From Streptomyces oceani (lineage in GTDB: Bacteria > Actinomycetota > Actinomycetes > Streptomycetales > Streptomycetaceae): DNA of 64,000 bases. Each line of letters starts with the position of its first letter. The first letter of the stretch is position 1. The notes under the pieces are model-generated. The model was not told the DNA's origin, did no database searches, and saw only the letters and a program-made list of their open reading frames with translations. Location: the NCBI RefSeq assembly GCF_001751245.1, contig NZ_LJGU01000136.1, positions 1 to 64,000 on the forward strand, in the 5' to 3' direction. Positions 7,580 to 17,239 of this stretch are shown in pieces. The translations under genes and the position numbers were made by a program.

Positions 7580-10117
7580 ATGGAGGGCGTGACAGCCACC
7601 TTGATCGATCAGATTCCATCGAACGCCGATCCGGACCCCCTCTTCGAGGCGTTCGCCGCCTGGACGCAGGATCGAGGCATCACCCTGTATCCGGCCCAGG
7701 AAGAGGCACTGATCGAGGTGGTGTCCGGCTCGAACGTGATCCTTTCGACGCCTACCGGCTCCGGAAAGAGCCTCGTCGCCGCGGGGGCTCACTTCGCCGC
7801 CCTCGCCCGCGACGAGGTCACCTTCTACACCGCTCCGATCAAGGCGCTGGTCTCGGAGAAGTTCTTCGACCTGTGCAAGCTCTTCGGTACGGAGAACGTC
7901 GGGATGCTGACCGGAGACGCCTCGGTCAACGCGGACGCCCCGGTCATCTGCTGCACTGCTGAGGTGTTGGCCTCCATCGCGCTGCGGGACGGCGCCGACG
8001 CGGACATCGGCCAAGTCGTGATGGACGAGTTCCACTTCTACGCGGAACCGGACCGCGGCTGGGCCTGGCAGATTCCCCTGCTGGAACTCCCGCGTGCTCA
8101 GTTCATTCTGATGTCGGCCACACTGGGCGACGTCAGCAGGTTCGAACGGGATCTGACCCGCCGGACGGGTCGGGACACGGCCGTGGTGCGGTCGGCGTCC
8201 CGACCGGTACCCCTGTCCTACGAATACCGCACCACGGGACTGACCGAGACACTGACCGAGCTCCTCGAGACCCACCAGGCTCCGGTGTACATCGTGCACT
8301 TCACCCAGGCGCAGGCGGTGGAGCGGGCACAGGCCCTGATGAGCATCAACATGTGCACCCGAACCGAGAAGGACGAGATCTCCGAACTCATCGGCGGCTT
8401 CCGGTTCAGCACGAAGTTCGGTCGGAACCTCTCGCGTTACGTGCGGCACGGCATCGGGGTGCACCACGCCGGGATGCTGCCCAAGTATCGGCGACTGGTG
8501 GAACGCCTGGCACAGGCCGGGCTGCTCAAGGTCATCTGTGGCACGGACACCCTGGGTGTCGGAGTCAACGTGCCCATTCGCACCGTGCTGTTCACGGCGT
8601 TGAGCAAGTACGACGGTAGTCGGGTGCGGATCCTGCGGGCCCGGGAGTTCCACCAGATCGCCGGCCGGGCGGGTCGAGCCGGTTACGACACGTCCGGACT
8701 GGTCGTCGCGCAGGCCCCGGAACACGTCGTGGAGAACGAGAAGGCCCTGGCGAAAGCTGGTGACGATCCGAAGAAGCGGCGCAAGATCGTTCGCAAGAAG
8801 GCGCCCGAGGGCTTCGTCAACTGGAGCCAGCAGACGTTCGAGAAGCTGATCGCCTCCGATCCCGAACCGCTCAACTCCCGCTTCCGTGTCACCCACGCCA
8901 TGCTGCTCTCCGTCATCGCGCGGCCGGGTGACACCTTCACCGCCATGCGTCGTCTGCTGGAGGACAACCACGAGGATCGGCGTGCCCAACTGCGGCACAT
9001 CCGCCGGGCCATCGCCATCTACCGTTCGTTGCTGGACGGCGGGGTGGTGGAGCAGCTGAGTCCCGGCTCCCCGGACTTCGACGGCGGGGATCGTATCCGT
9101 CTGACCGTGGACCTCCAGCAGGACTTCGCCCTCAACCAGCCGTTGTCCACCTTCGCGCTCGCGGCCTTCGAGCTGCTGGAACCGGAGTCGCCGTCCTACG
9201 CGCTCGACATGGTTTCCGTGGTCGAGTCCACGCTGGACGACCCTCGCCAGATCCTCGCGGCGCAGACCAACAAGGCCAAGGGTGAGGCGGTCGCCCAGAT
9301 GAAAGCGGACGGGATGGAGTACGAGGAACGGATGGAGCGGCTGATGGACATCAGCTATCCACAGCCGTTGGAAGAGCTGCTCTCGCACGCCTACGACCTG
9401 TACCGCAAGTCCCACCCCTGGGTGGGTGATCACCCGCTCTCCCCCAAGTCCGTGATCCGGGACATGTACGAACGAGCGATGACCTTCTCCGAGTTCGTGT
9501 CCTTCTACGAACTCGCCCGCACCGAGGGCATCGTGTTGCGGTACCTGGCCAGCGCCTACAAAGCTCTGCAACACACGGTCCCGGATGACCTGAAGTCCGA
9601 GGACTTCCAGGACATCATCGAGTGGCTGGGCGAGATGGTACGGCAGGTCGACTCGAGCCTGCTCGATGAGTGGGAGCAGTTGGCGAACCCGGCGGACGAG
9701 ACAGCTGAGGAGGCGCTGGAGCGAGCCGACGAGGTCAAACCCGTCACCGCCAACAACCGGGCGTTCCGCGTGCTGGTACGCAACGCGCTGTTCCGTCGGG
9801 TCGAGCTCGCCGCCCTGGACAAGGTCGAGGAGTTGGGCGAGCTCGACGGAGAGGACGGTTGGGACGCGGCAGCCTGGGCCGCCGCACTGGATGCGTACTG
9901 GGAGGAGTACGACGACCTGGGAACCGGGCCAGACGCTCGTGGTCCGGGCCTGCTGCGGATCGAGGAGGTGCCGGAGGAGAGGCTGTGGCGTGTCCGGCAG
10001 ACTTTCGCCGACCCGAGCGGTGATCATGACTGGGGGATCTCCGCCGAGGTCGACCTCGTCGCCTCCGACTCCGAAGGTCGGGCCGTTCTGAAGGTGACAG
10101 ATGTCGGTCAGCTCTGA
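7580..10117 (+). CDS. Ski2-like DEAD/DEAH-box helicase with C-terminal DUF3516-type region
   Basis: The 845-residue protein has a superfamily 2 core in its first 400 residues: STPTGSGKS (Walker A, about 57), MDEFHFY (motif II, about 148), MSATLGD (motif III, about 177) and QIAGRAGRAGYD (motif VI, about 360). This arrangement is that of Ski2/HelY-type RNA helicases, which unwind structured RNA with ATP. The C-terminal 400 residues are helical and acidic and resemble the DUF3516 extension found in actinobacterial members. ATG 7580 has GAGG a few bases upstream; GTG 7589 is possible but too close to its Shine-Dalgarno. tesB follows after 54 bases on the same strand. Confidence 0.87.
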   Translation: MEGVTATLIDQIPSNADPDPLFEAFAAWTQDRGITLYPAQEEALIEVVSGSNVILSTPTGSGKSLVAAGAHFAALARDEVTFYTAPIKALVSEKFFDLCKLFGTENVGMLTGDASVNADAPVICCTAEVLASIALRDGADADIGQVVMDEFHFYAEPDRGWAWQIPLLELPRAQFILMSATLGDVSRFERDLTRRTGRDTAVVRSASRPVPLSYEYRTTGLTETLTELLETHQAPVYIVHFTQAQAVERAQALMSINMCTRTEKDEISELIGGFRFSTKFGRNLSRYVRHGIGVHHAGMLPKYRRLVERLAQAGLLKVICGTDTLGVGVNVPIRTVLFTALSKYDGSRVRILRAREFHQIAGRAGRAGYDTSGLVVAQAPEHVVENEKALAKAGDDPKKRRKIVRKKAPEGFVNWSQQTFEKLIASDPEPLNSRFRVTHAMLLSVIARPGDTFTAMRRLLEDNHEDRRAQLRHIRRAIAIYRSLLDGGVVEQLSPGSPDFDGGDRIRLTVDLQQDFALNQPLSTFALAAFELLEPESPSYALDMVSVVESTLDDPRQILAAQTNKAKGEAVAQMKADGMEYEERMERLMDISYPQPLEELLSHAYDLYRKSHPWVGDHPLSPKSVIRDMYERAMTFSEFVSFYELARTEGIVLRYLASAYKALQHTVPDDLKSEDFQDIIEWLGEMVRQVDSSLLDEWEQLANPADETAEEALERADEVKPVTANNRAFRVLVRNALFRRVELAALDKVEELGELDGEDGWDAAAWAAALDAYWEEYDDLGTGPDARGPGLLRIEEVPEERLWRVRQTFADPSGDHDWGISAEVDLVASDSEGRAVLKVTDVGQL

Positions 10118-10171
10118 GCGAGCCGCACCGCCATATCCCGTCTCTCCCGCGTCCTTGAAGGAGTACTGACT

Positions 10172-11056
10172 TTGAACGAGGCCACTCCCGCGGAACGACT
10201 CGTGGATCTGCTCGGGTTGGAACGCATCGAACTCGACATCTTCCGTGGCCAGAGCCCGGACGAGTCGCTGCAGCGGGTGTTCGGCGGGCAGGTGGCCGGG
10301 CAGGCCTTGGTCGCCGCCGGTCGCACCACCGAGGGGGACCGGCCGGTGCACTCGCTGCACGCCTACTTCCTGCGCCCGGGGAAGCCGGGAATCCCCATCG
10401 TCTACCAGGTGGAACGGGTACGCGACGGACGCTCCTTCACCACTCGGCGAGTCGTCGCCGTCCAACAGGGTCGGACGATCTTCCATCTCACTGCCTCCTT
10501 TCATCAACCGGAGACCGGCATTGAGCACCAACTGGCCATGCCCGCGGTGCCGGACCCGGAAGACCTGCCGAAGCTGGCCGACGAGATCCGAGCTCGGCTG
10601 GGTGTTCTCCCCGAGCCGCTGGAGCGGATGGCACGTCGCCAGGCATTCGACATTCGGTACGTGGATCGGCTGCGCTGGGACGTCCAGGAGCTCCAGGGCG
10701 CCGAGCCGCGCAGCGGGGTCTGGATGCGTGCGATCGGCTCGCTGGGCGACGACCCTCTCGTGCACACCTGTGCGCTGACCTACGCCAGTGACATGACTCT
10801 GCTCGACGCCGTACGCATCCCCGTGGAACCACTGTGGGGACAGCGTGGCTTCGACATGGCCTCCCTCGATCACGCCATGTGGTTCCATCGGCCGTTTCGT
10901 GCCGATGAGTGGTTTCTCTACGAACAGGAGTCGCCTATCGCCACCGGAGCCCGTGGTTTGGCCAGGGGTCAGATCTACGACCGGTCAGGGCAACTCATCG
11001 TGTCCGTCATGCAAGAGGGCCTCTTCAGACACCTCGGCCCACGTCGCAACGCATAA
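10172..11056 (+). CDS. tesB: acyl-CoA thioesterase II
   Basis: This double-hotdog thioesterase of 294 residues should hydrolyse medium- and long-chain acyl-CoA to free fatty acid and CoA in the cytoplasm. The N-terminal hotdog holds FGGQVAGQALVAA and HSLHAYFLRPG. The C-terminal hotdog holds SLDHAMWFHRP, ESPIATGARG and VMQEGL, containing the Asp, Thr/Ser and Gln that form the TesB active site. A TTG start is chosen because GAAGGAG lies 8 bases upstream and the downstream sequence aligns with the family N-terminus. The last 32 bases overlap the convergent broken gene at 11025-11937. Confidence 0.92.
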   Translation: MNEATPAERLVDLLGLERIELDIFRGQSPDESLQRVFGGQVAGQALVAAGRTTEGDRPVHSLHAYFLRPGKPGIPIVYQVERVRDGRSFTTRRVVAVQQGRTIFHLTASFHQPETGIEHQLAMPAVPDPEDLPKLADEIRARLGVLPEPLERMARRQAFDIRYVDRLRWDVQELQGAEPRSGVWMRAIGSLGDDPLVHTCALTYASDMTLLDAVRIPVEPLWGQRGFDMASLDHAMWFHRPFRADEWFLYEQESPIATGARGLARGQIYDRSGQLIVSVMQEGLFRHLGPRRNA

Positions 11057-11937
11057 CGGCGGCCCCTCTCCCCCGAGGCCGGCACCCCGGTCCGCCCACC
11101 ATCCGCCCGGGGGTCGGGCCCGATCCCCCGGGCCTTCGGGCAGGGCGGGCATGAGGGGCATGGGGGGCATGAGGGGCATGAGGGGCATGGCGGGACCGCC
11201 CCACGCGGGCCGTGACCGCCTCGCGAGCGTCCTCCAAGTCCGCGGACAGCAGCAAGCGATGCCACAGCATCTCCTCCCCCGCGTGAGCCACGCTCAGCTC
11301 AGCGATGGCGTCACGCATCGCACGCGACGTCGAACGTCCATCGGCGAAGTCCGGTCGGAGCCAGATCAGACGGGCCCGCTCACGAGAATCCGGCACCGCC
11401 TGCAGGAGCGTGTCAGCGTCGAGCACCGCTGCTCGTGCCGCCGCACGTGCCCACGGCCCCGGGGCCAATCGACCGAGCTGCGCGATGCGCCTGCTCCGCC
11501 AGTGTCGTGGACGGAAATCCGCGCCCTCGCTCAGGACCGCGCGCAGGGGCGCCGGCAACGGACCGCTGAGCAGATCCGGTCGCCGCACGCGGAACAACTC
11601 CAGCTCATGCGCCAGGTAACTCCACGTCACCACGCGGTGGCGGTTGATCCGAAATCGCACGGGGCGGAAGCAGCCTCCACGCGCCAGCCGATGGAACCTG
11701 GCTGGCCCGGGCACCTCCGACCGCGCTGACCTCTCGCAACCGCCGTCGCAGGTCATCCGGGAATCCCGGGGAACTCTTGACGGCTTCCAGGGCCGCGACG
11801 GGCACCCTGCGCTGCTGTCCACCCCCGGCAATCGTGGGCACCTCCAAGAGCTGCACGGCCAGGGCGAACTCCTGAGGCCGCAGCCTCAACTCCTGGGCAG
11901 CCTGCCGAGCGGAGACGGTCTCCGGCACATCAATCAT
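11025..11937 (-). pseudogene. frameshifted DUF6397-like gene with HTH-type N-terminus
   Basis: Two minus-strand frames together rebuild one protein. The first (from ATG 11937) reads MIDVPETVSARQAAQELRLR, a MerR/excisionase-like helix-turn-helix, and continues to about 11720. The second picks up at about 11700 with RFHRLARGGCF and PVRFRINRHR and runs to 11025. I recall Streptomyces DUF6397 proteins having both parts in one frame. The junction lies at roughly 11690-11720. Either the gene is inactivated or there is a sequencing or assembly indel. The extreme C-terminus is a His-Ala-Pro repeat encoded by a 9-bp tandem repeat. The function of the intact family is unknown. Confidence 0.68.
11151..11192. 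repeat. 9-bp tandem repeat (ATGAGGGGC)
   Basis: About four and a half copies of a 9-bp unit occur in a row, one with a single substitution. Because the unit is a multiple of three it stays in frame and encodes repeated His-Ala-Pro at the C-terminus of the broken DUF6397-like gene. It is probably a slippage-prone microsatellite. Confidence 0.85.
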
Positions 11938-12208
11938 CCCCTCGAACTCACCGCATCACTGTGAGTAGTCAAGCTATGCCGGGTCGAGCCCCCCTCCAAG
12001 CCCCTGTGGATAACGGCGTCCGGCAGTAGGTGAGTGGGAGAGGGAGTGCGTCGGGGCCCTAGTCCGGCAAGGCGGAGGAGGGAGCGGCCCGAGGCTGGCG
12101 CCCGATGACCACGTAGTCGGACGCCGGGCATGAGCGTGCGCCCTGCACAGGGTGCCGCTCACCCACTGCCGGACGCTCCAACCTTTCCGGCAGCTGCCGA
12201 GCCCTTCC

Positions 12209-12601
12209 TCAGGGCGTGTTCCGCGAGCCCACACCCAGGTGTTCGCCGACCCGATTGACCAGCAGCGTCATCTCGTACGCCACCTGTCCGATGTCTGCTT
12301 CCGCGTTCGCGAGCACACACAGGCAGCTGCCTTCCCCAGCCGCCGTGACGAAGAGGACACCCTGGTCGAACTCGATCATCGTCTGCCGCACCCGACCCAC
12401 TCGGAAGTGCTCACCGGAGCCCTTGGCCAGGCTGTGCAGGCCGGAGGAGACAGCCGCCAGGTGCTCGGCGTCCGGCCGGTCCAGCTCCTGGTTCTTCGCC
12501 GTCACCAGTCCGTCATTGGAAAGGACCAGCGCGTGCCGGACGGATGAGACCCGCTGTATGAGGTCGTCCAACAACCAGTCGAGCCCAGAGCTCAGTGCCA
12601 T
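12209..12601 (-). CDS. roadblock/LC7-domain protein (conservon CvnB-like)
   Basis: This protein of about 130 residues starts MALSSGLDWLLDDLIQRV and has a roadblock/LC7 fold (alpha-beta sandwich with HALVLSNDGLV early on). In Streptomyces conservons these proteins sit beside a sensor ATPase (CvnA), a DUF742 protein (CvnC) and a Ras-like GTPase (CvnD), and act with the GTPase. None of those partners is adjacent, so this is an orphan copy. The ATG at 12601 has GGGGAG-type pairing just upstream and matches family starts; the longer frame to 12667 adds an unlikely N-terminus. Confidence 0.82.
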   Translation of the reverse strand: MALSSGLDWLLDDLIQRVSSVRHALVLSNDGLVTAKNQELDRPDAEHLAAVSSGLHSLAKGSGEHFRVGRVRQTMIEFDQGVLFVTAAGEGSCLCVLANAEADIGQVAYEMTLLVNRVGEHLGVGSRNTP

Positions 12602-12895
12602 CTCCCCGTACCCCCTTCTCCGCAGCAGCTGCCGTGCCACCCTTACCCATGACAGTACGGTCGGCAACCTCTTCCCGGGGCCAAAGCGGAACTACGACCC
12701 TGGCACAGCCATTCCGCGCATGACAGGAGAGTAACGGACACTACGGGTGTGTCGGGCGGGGCAGTTGGGAAACCGAGCCAAGGCCAAGTCGCCCAGCCAT
12801 CCACGAGGGCCGCGACCCGAGGGCACGCCCTACCCCGCCGGTGACCCCGGAGTTAGAGTGCTGCGAACCCTGTGCCCAGAAGGGATCGATCCCGC

Positions 12896-13759
12896 GTGAC
12901 CACCAACGACGTCGAGACCAACGATGGCCAGCGCGCCGAAACGGAAGACGCGCTCTTCGTACTGACGGCCGTGCTCCTCACTCCCGCGCAGTTCCCGAGC
13001 GTGCTGGGGGACGACTATCCGGAAGCCTGCGACGCGCTGGGGCTTGCCCCCCGCCCCGACGGGTACGGCCTGGTGCTGGGGCAGGATCAGGACGGCGCCC
13101 GATGGACGGTGGTCACCGAGGACGTCACGCTCGTCGCCTGCGCCGTCGCCGCCTGGGACTGCGGGATGGAGTACGACCTCTCGCCGAACGAGCGCACCGT
13201 GACCGGGACTCTCCCCGGCTGGCCGCTCGCTGTGGCGGTCTCCACGCCTGGTGTCCCACCACCTCACGACCCGCCACCGGAAACCGACCCGTGGGGAGAG
13301 CCACTCCACGTCCTCACACCTCCGAACGCCGAGGTCTGGGGCCCTGAGCAGCGCCGATTGGGTGCGGACGAGATCGCTCTGCAATGGGCGAGCTGGCGGG
13401 CTCAGGTGGAAACCGACGACGTGACCCTCGTCCAGCCCGATCCCGAGCCAGCAGACCCCGAGGCGGCCGGCCCCGATGCCGCTCTCGTCGACAGCCCCGT
13501 ACGCAAGGTGCTGCGGGAGCTGGCTGGCTACCTGGACGCCCCTCCGCCACCGGGCAGAATCCGCTCCGCCTTCGCCTCCGAGGACTCCCGCACGCTCCGC
13601 ATCGACGGGCCTGGCTGGAGCGTCGTCGCACGCACCGATGACATAGCGTTCGTGCTCCTGGACGACGAGCCGGGTGAGGTGTTGCCGGTGGGCCGCGGCC
13701 CTCAGCTGCCCATGCTTCTACGCTCGCTCGACGACATCGCCGTACGCCCGGCCGCCTGA
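12896..13759 (+). CDS. conserved actinomycete hypothetical protein
   Basis: This 287-residue acidic, soluble protein has no signal or membrane segment. It starts MTTNDVETNDG from GTG 12896, with AGAAGGG 11 bases upstream; GTG 12872 is an alternative. The N-terminal half (FVLTAVLLTPAQFPSVLGDDYPEA and DGARWTVVTEDVTL in separate blocks) and a related-looking C-terminal segment (GPGWSVVARTDDIAFVLLDD) may be two copies of one fold around a Pro/Glu-rich linker, which is my inference. I recognise it as widespread in Streptomyces but know of no assigned function. Confidence 0.75.
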   Translation: MTTNDVETNDGQRAETEDALFVLTAVLLTPAQFPSVLGDDYPEACDALGLAPRPDGYGLVLGQDQDGARWTVVTEDVTLVACAVAAWDCGMEYDLSPNERTVTGTLPGWPLAVAVSTPGVPPPHDPPPETDPWGEPLHVLTPPNAEVWGPEQRRLGADEIALQWASWRAQVETDDVTLVQPDPEPADPEAAGPDAALVDSPVRKVLRELAGYLDAPPPPGRIRSAFASEDSRTLRIDGPGWSVVARTDDIAFVLLDDEPGEVLPVGRGPQLPMLLRSLDDIAVRPAA

Positions 13760-13844
13760 GTCACCACACGCTCCACCCACTCGTGCCAGGCCGGCCGCAG
13801 ACCCAGCTGACCGGCACCCCGGCAGGTGACGGACAGCGCACAGG

Positions 13845-14027
13845 TCAGCGCCCCAACTCCTTGCGCCGGACTCTGCGCAACCGCGCGCGCTGGCTGGGGT
13901 CGAGAGTGAGGTACGCCGCCACGGGAACGCCGACGATCACCAGTAGAGCGATCCAGAACGTCGTCAGATACCACAGGAGCAGGCCAACGGCCACGCCTCC
14001 CAATGCGACCTTTCCGCTGTTCGTCAT
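13845..14027 (-). CDS. small two-helix membrane protein
   Basis: This 60-residue product starts MTNSGKVALGGVAVG. It has one long or two short hydrophobic segments (about residues 7-45) and a very basic tail (RARLRRVRRKELGR). The start at 14027 has an excellent GGAGGAG ribosome site, which rules out the longer reading from 14072. It lies divergent from the SNF2 helicase gene. The function is unknown; the size and positive tail suggest a cytoplasmic-face membrane peptide. Confidence 0.72.
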   Translation of the reverse strand: MTNSGKVALGGVAVGLLLWYLTTFWIALLVIVGVPVAAYLTLDPSQRARLRRVRRKELGR

Positions 14028-14194
14028 CTGGGCTCCTCCTCCGCGACGGCGGGTGTCACCGTTCTTCTTCATTCAACGCCTTCCGCGCTCGTCGCGTTCC
14101 TACCCGTTGTCCGGCATGTTTCTCCCGGCTGTTCCGGTCAGGTACTCTCGCCAGCCCACACCGTCTAATCAAATTTGAGGAGTGGAGGAGCGCC

Positions 14195-17100
14195 GTGCCC
14201 CGCCCGTCCGCACCCAGCACGCCACACACATGTCCTGAGCTGGTCCACTGTGCCGCGGTCTTCCTGCCCGGTGAGCAACCCAGCGCCAGTCGTGTCGCCT
14301 TCTGGCGTCCGGACGGGGCCCCGCCGGGCTCTGCCGAAAACCTCACGTCACTGCCACTCGCGCTCTCCGACCCGGACGGCACGGTCCGGGTCCGTTCCAT
14401 GCCCGCCCAGCGCCTGACGGTCCCGGACGCGCTCCCCGTCCTCACCAGAGCTCGCGCCACACGTCCCGAAGGAGCGGCGGGCTTCTGGGGCTTCGCCACG
14501 GTGCTGGCACTGCGGTTCGTGGCCCGCGGGCTGTTGCTGCCCGGGCTCACTCCCGAGGGACGCGACTCCTGGCGGCTGGGTCCGCTGACCTCCACCGATC
14601 TGGCACAGGTGCGCGACCTGGCGGCGGCGATGCCGCCGCACGCCCACGCCGTACCCCTGCCCGACAGCGATCCCACACGGCTCCCCGAGCCGACGACTCT
14701 GCTACGCGGCTTCATGGACGCCGTGGCCGACGGACTGCCCCGCAGTCCCGCGGCGGTGCTGGCCACGGGCAGCTCCCCCTACGCGGGCGCGGCCGACCGA
14801 CCGCTGCCCGAGCTGCGGGGCTGGGCAACCGAGGTGGCCGCTGGGCACGACACCGGCCTGCGACTCGCCCTACGCGTCGAGGTCGCCGGGCTCACCGGAG
14901 ACCCGACCGGCAGCGCGACCCAAGCACCGCTCCGGGACGACGACCACGCGGACGGAACCGAAGACGAGCACCCAGCGCACACAGCTGGCCAGGAGAGCCA
15001 GGAGCACGAGCCGGCGCTCTTCCGGGCGGTGCTCCAACTGCACAGTCCGCATGACCCGACGCTCGTCGCCGACGCCGCCGAGGTGTGGTCGGGCGGCTCA
15101 CTCCTGGCGGCGGACCTCGGCCCGCGAGCACGTGCGGACATCCTGCTCACCCTGCGAAGGGCGGCTGGCGTCTGGGAGCCGCTCACACCGCTGCTGTCCA
15201 GTCCGGTCCCGGACGCGGTCGAGCTCTCCGAGGAGGAGGCCGCCGAACTCCTGCGTCCCGCGACCCAACAGGCGCTGGAAGCCGCCGGCCTCGCCACGCA
15301 CTGGCCCACGAAGCTCGTCCACACACTGACGACACGCGCCGTCGTCGGTCCGGAGAGCGACGACGTTTCCACGGCGGGCACGCCCGGGCCCGCCCGTCCC
15401 GGCACGCACGGTTCCGGTCACGGATTGCTGTCCGGCTCCTCCCTACTGGCCTTCAGCTGGCGGTTCGCCATCGGCGACCAGGACGTGACCCGGGCCGAGC
15501 TGGATCGGCTGGCGGCCGCCGGTCGTCCGCTGGTACGGCTGCGTGGCCAGTGGGTGCTGATCGATCCGGAGTCGCTACGACGTGCCCAGCGGCGTCGCGA
15601 TCGGCAGCTCAACGTGGTGGAGGCACTCGCTCCGGTACTGACCGGAACGGCCGGGGAGCAGGACGAACAGCTTCCGGTGGAAACCACGGGCTGGCTCAGC
15701 GAGCTGCGGGACCAGCTGACGGCGGCACACGCGGGCGCAACGGACGTGGACCAACCGACACCGCAACCCGCCGCTCTCGCCGCCACCCTGCGCGACTACC
15801 AACTGCACGGTCTTGACTGGCTGCGCCGCATGACCTCGCTGGGGCTGGGCTGCTGTCTCGCCGACGACATGGGGCTGGGCAAGACGATCACCCTGATCGC
15901 GCTCCACCTGCACCGGCAGGGCGAGTGCGACACCGCCGGGCCCACCCTGGTGGTCTGTCCGGCCTCCATGCTCGGCAACTGGCAGCGGGAGATCGAGAGG
16001 TTCGCGCCCGGCGTTCCGGTGCGCCGCTACCACGGGCCGACGCGCTCTCCCCAGGACCTCGAGTCCGCCGTGGAGTCGGGAGGCGCGCCGTTCGTACTCA
16101 CCACCTACGGCACCATGCGGCGCGACGCGGCCACCCTCGCACAACCCCCCGGTGATCGTTGGGGACTCGTCGTCGCGGACGAGGCTCAGCACGTCAAGAA
16201 CCCGTTCTCCGGCACCGCGAGGCAGCTGCGTACCCTCCCCGCCGGCGCCCGCGTCGCGCTTACCGGCACTCCCGTGGAGAACAACCTCTCCGAACTGTGG
16301 GCCATTCTCGACTGGACGACCCCGGGGCTCCTCGGCCAACTCGGTACGTTCCGCCACCGCTACGCCGACGCCGCCGAGAGCGGAACCGACCAGGCCGCGG
16401 CGGAGCGGCTGGCACGGATCGTACGACCCTTCCTGCTGCGCCGCCGCAAGACCGACCCCGGCATCGCGCCCGAACTGCCCGCCAAGACAGAGACGGACCG
16501 CGCGGTGGCGCTCACCAGGGAACAGGTGGGGCTGTACGAGGCCGTCGTGCGTGACGGGCTCGCCGGGCTGGCCGGCACTGACGGACTCGCCCGACGCGGC
16601 CGGGTCGTCAAGCTGTTCACGGCGCTCAAGCAGATCTGCAACCACCCGGCGCAGTACCTCAAGGAGGAACAACCCGCCCTGGACGGTCGTTCCGGCAAGC
16701 TCGAGCTGCTGGACGAACTCCTGGACACGCTGCTGGCGGAGGACTCCCGAGTACTGGTCTTCACCCAGTACGTCGAGTTGGCCCGGCTGCTGGAGGAGCA
16801 CCTGGCCGAGCGGGGAATCCGTACCAGGCTCCTGCACGGCGGTACGCCGGTCGCCAGGCGGGAAAAGTTCGTGAACGAGTTCCAGGACGGCACGGTGCCG
16901 GTGTTCCTGCTGTCGCTCAGGGCGGCCGGCACCGGCCTCAACCTGACCCGCGCCGACCATGTCGTGCACTACGACCGTTGGTGGAACCCGGCGGTCGAGG
17001 CGCAGGCCACCGATCGGGCGTACCGCATCGGGCAGACCCGCCCGGTACAGGTGCACCGACTGATCACGGAGGGGACCATCGAGGATCGCATCGCCACCAT

Positions 17101-17239
17101 GCTGGAACGGAAGCAGGCGTTGGCCGACGCCGTGCTGGAGACGCCGGAGTCGGCCCTGACCGAACTCTCCGACGCCGCGCTGGCGGAACTCGTCAGCCTG
17201 CGCGAATCCCGGCCACTGTCGGAGGGGAGCGCGCGTTGA
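14195..17239 (+). CDS. SNF2-family DEAD/DEAH helicase with N-terminal associated domain
   Basis: This 1014-residue protein starts at GTG 14195 behind GGAGGAG. Residues 1 to about 500 form the bacterial SNF2-associated region. The SNF2 ATPase lies at about 530-1000: DDMGLGKT (Walker A, about 558), VADEAQHVKN (motif II, about 659), ALTGTPVENN (motif III), then the C-terminal lobe with RVLVFTQYVELARLL and DRAYRIGQTRPVQ (motif VI). SNF2 proteins translocate on duplex DNA and remodel bound proteins; bacterial ones include RapA, which recycles RNA polymerase. The stop overlaps the TTG start of the SWIM protein (TTGA), so the pair is coupled. Confidence 0.92.
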   Translation: MPRPSAPSTPHTCPELVHCAAVFLPGEQPSASRVAFWRPDGAPPGSAENLTSLPLALSDPDGTVRVRSMPAQRLTVPDALPVLTRARATRPEGAAGFWGFATVLALRFVARGLLLPGLTPEGRDSWRLGPLTSTDLAQVRDLAAAMPPHAHAVPLPDSDPTRLPEPTTLLRGFMDAVADGLPRSPAAVLATGSSPYAGAADRPLPELRGWATEVAAGHDTGLRLALRVEVAGLTGDPTGSATQAPLRDDDHADGTEDEHPAHTAGQESQEHEPALFRAVLQLHSPHDPTLVADAAEVWSGGSLLAADLGPRARADILLTLRRAAGVWEPLTPLLSSPVPDAVELSEEEAAELLRPATQQALEAAGLATHWPTKLVHTLTTRAVVGPESDDVSTAGTPGPARPGTHGSGHGLLSGSSLLAFSWRFAIGDQDVTRAELDRLAAAGRPLVRLRGQWVLIDPESLRRAQRRRDRQLNVVEALAPVLTGTAGEQDEQLPVETTGWLSELRDQLTAAHAGATDVDQPTPQPAALAATLRDYQLHGLDWLRRMTSLGLGCCLADDMGLGKTITLIALHLHRQGECDTAGPTLVVCPASMLGNWQREIERFAPGVPVRRYHGPTRSPQDLESAVESGGAPFVLTTYGTMRRDAATLAQPPGDRWGLVVADEAQHVKNPFSGTARQLRTLPAGARVALTGTPVENNLSELWAILDWTTPGLLGQLGTFRHRYADAAESGTDQAAAERLARIVRPFLLRRRKTDPGIAPELPAKTETDRAVALTREQVGLYEAVVRDGLAGLAGTDGLARRGRVVKLFTALKQICNHPAQYLKEEQPALDGRSGKLELLDELLDTLLAEDSRVLVFTQYVELARLLEEHLAERGIRTRLLHGGTPVARREKFVNEFQDGTVPVFLLSLRAAGTGLNLTRADHVVHYDRWWNPAVEAQATDRAYRIGQTRPVQVHRLITEGTIEDRIATMLERKQALADAVLETPESALTELSDAALAELVSLRESRPLSEGSAR

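Noticed and set aside
7514..10888. A very long open frame (over 1100 codons) on the minus strand across the helicase and tesB
   Set aside because: It mirrors the plus-strand genes, which have full domain motifs. Its product is low-complexity and matches no family; it is a GC-bias shadow.
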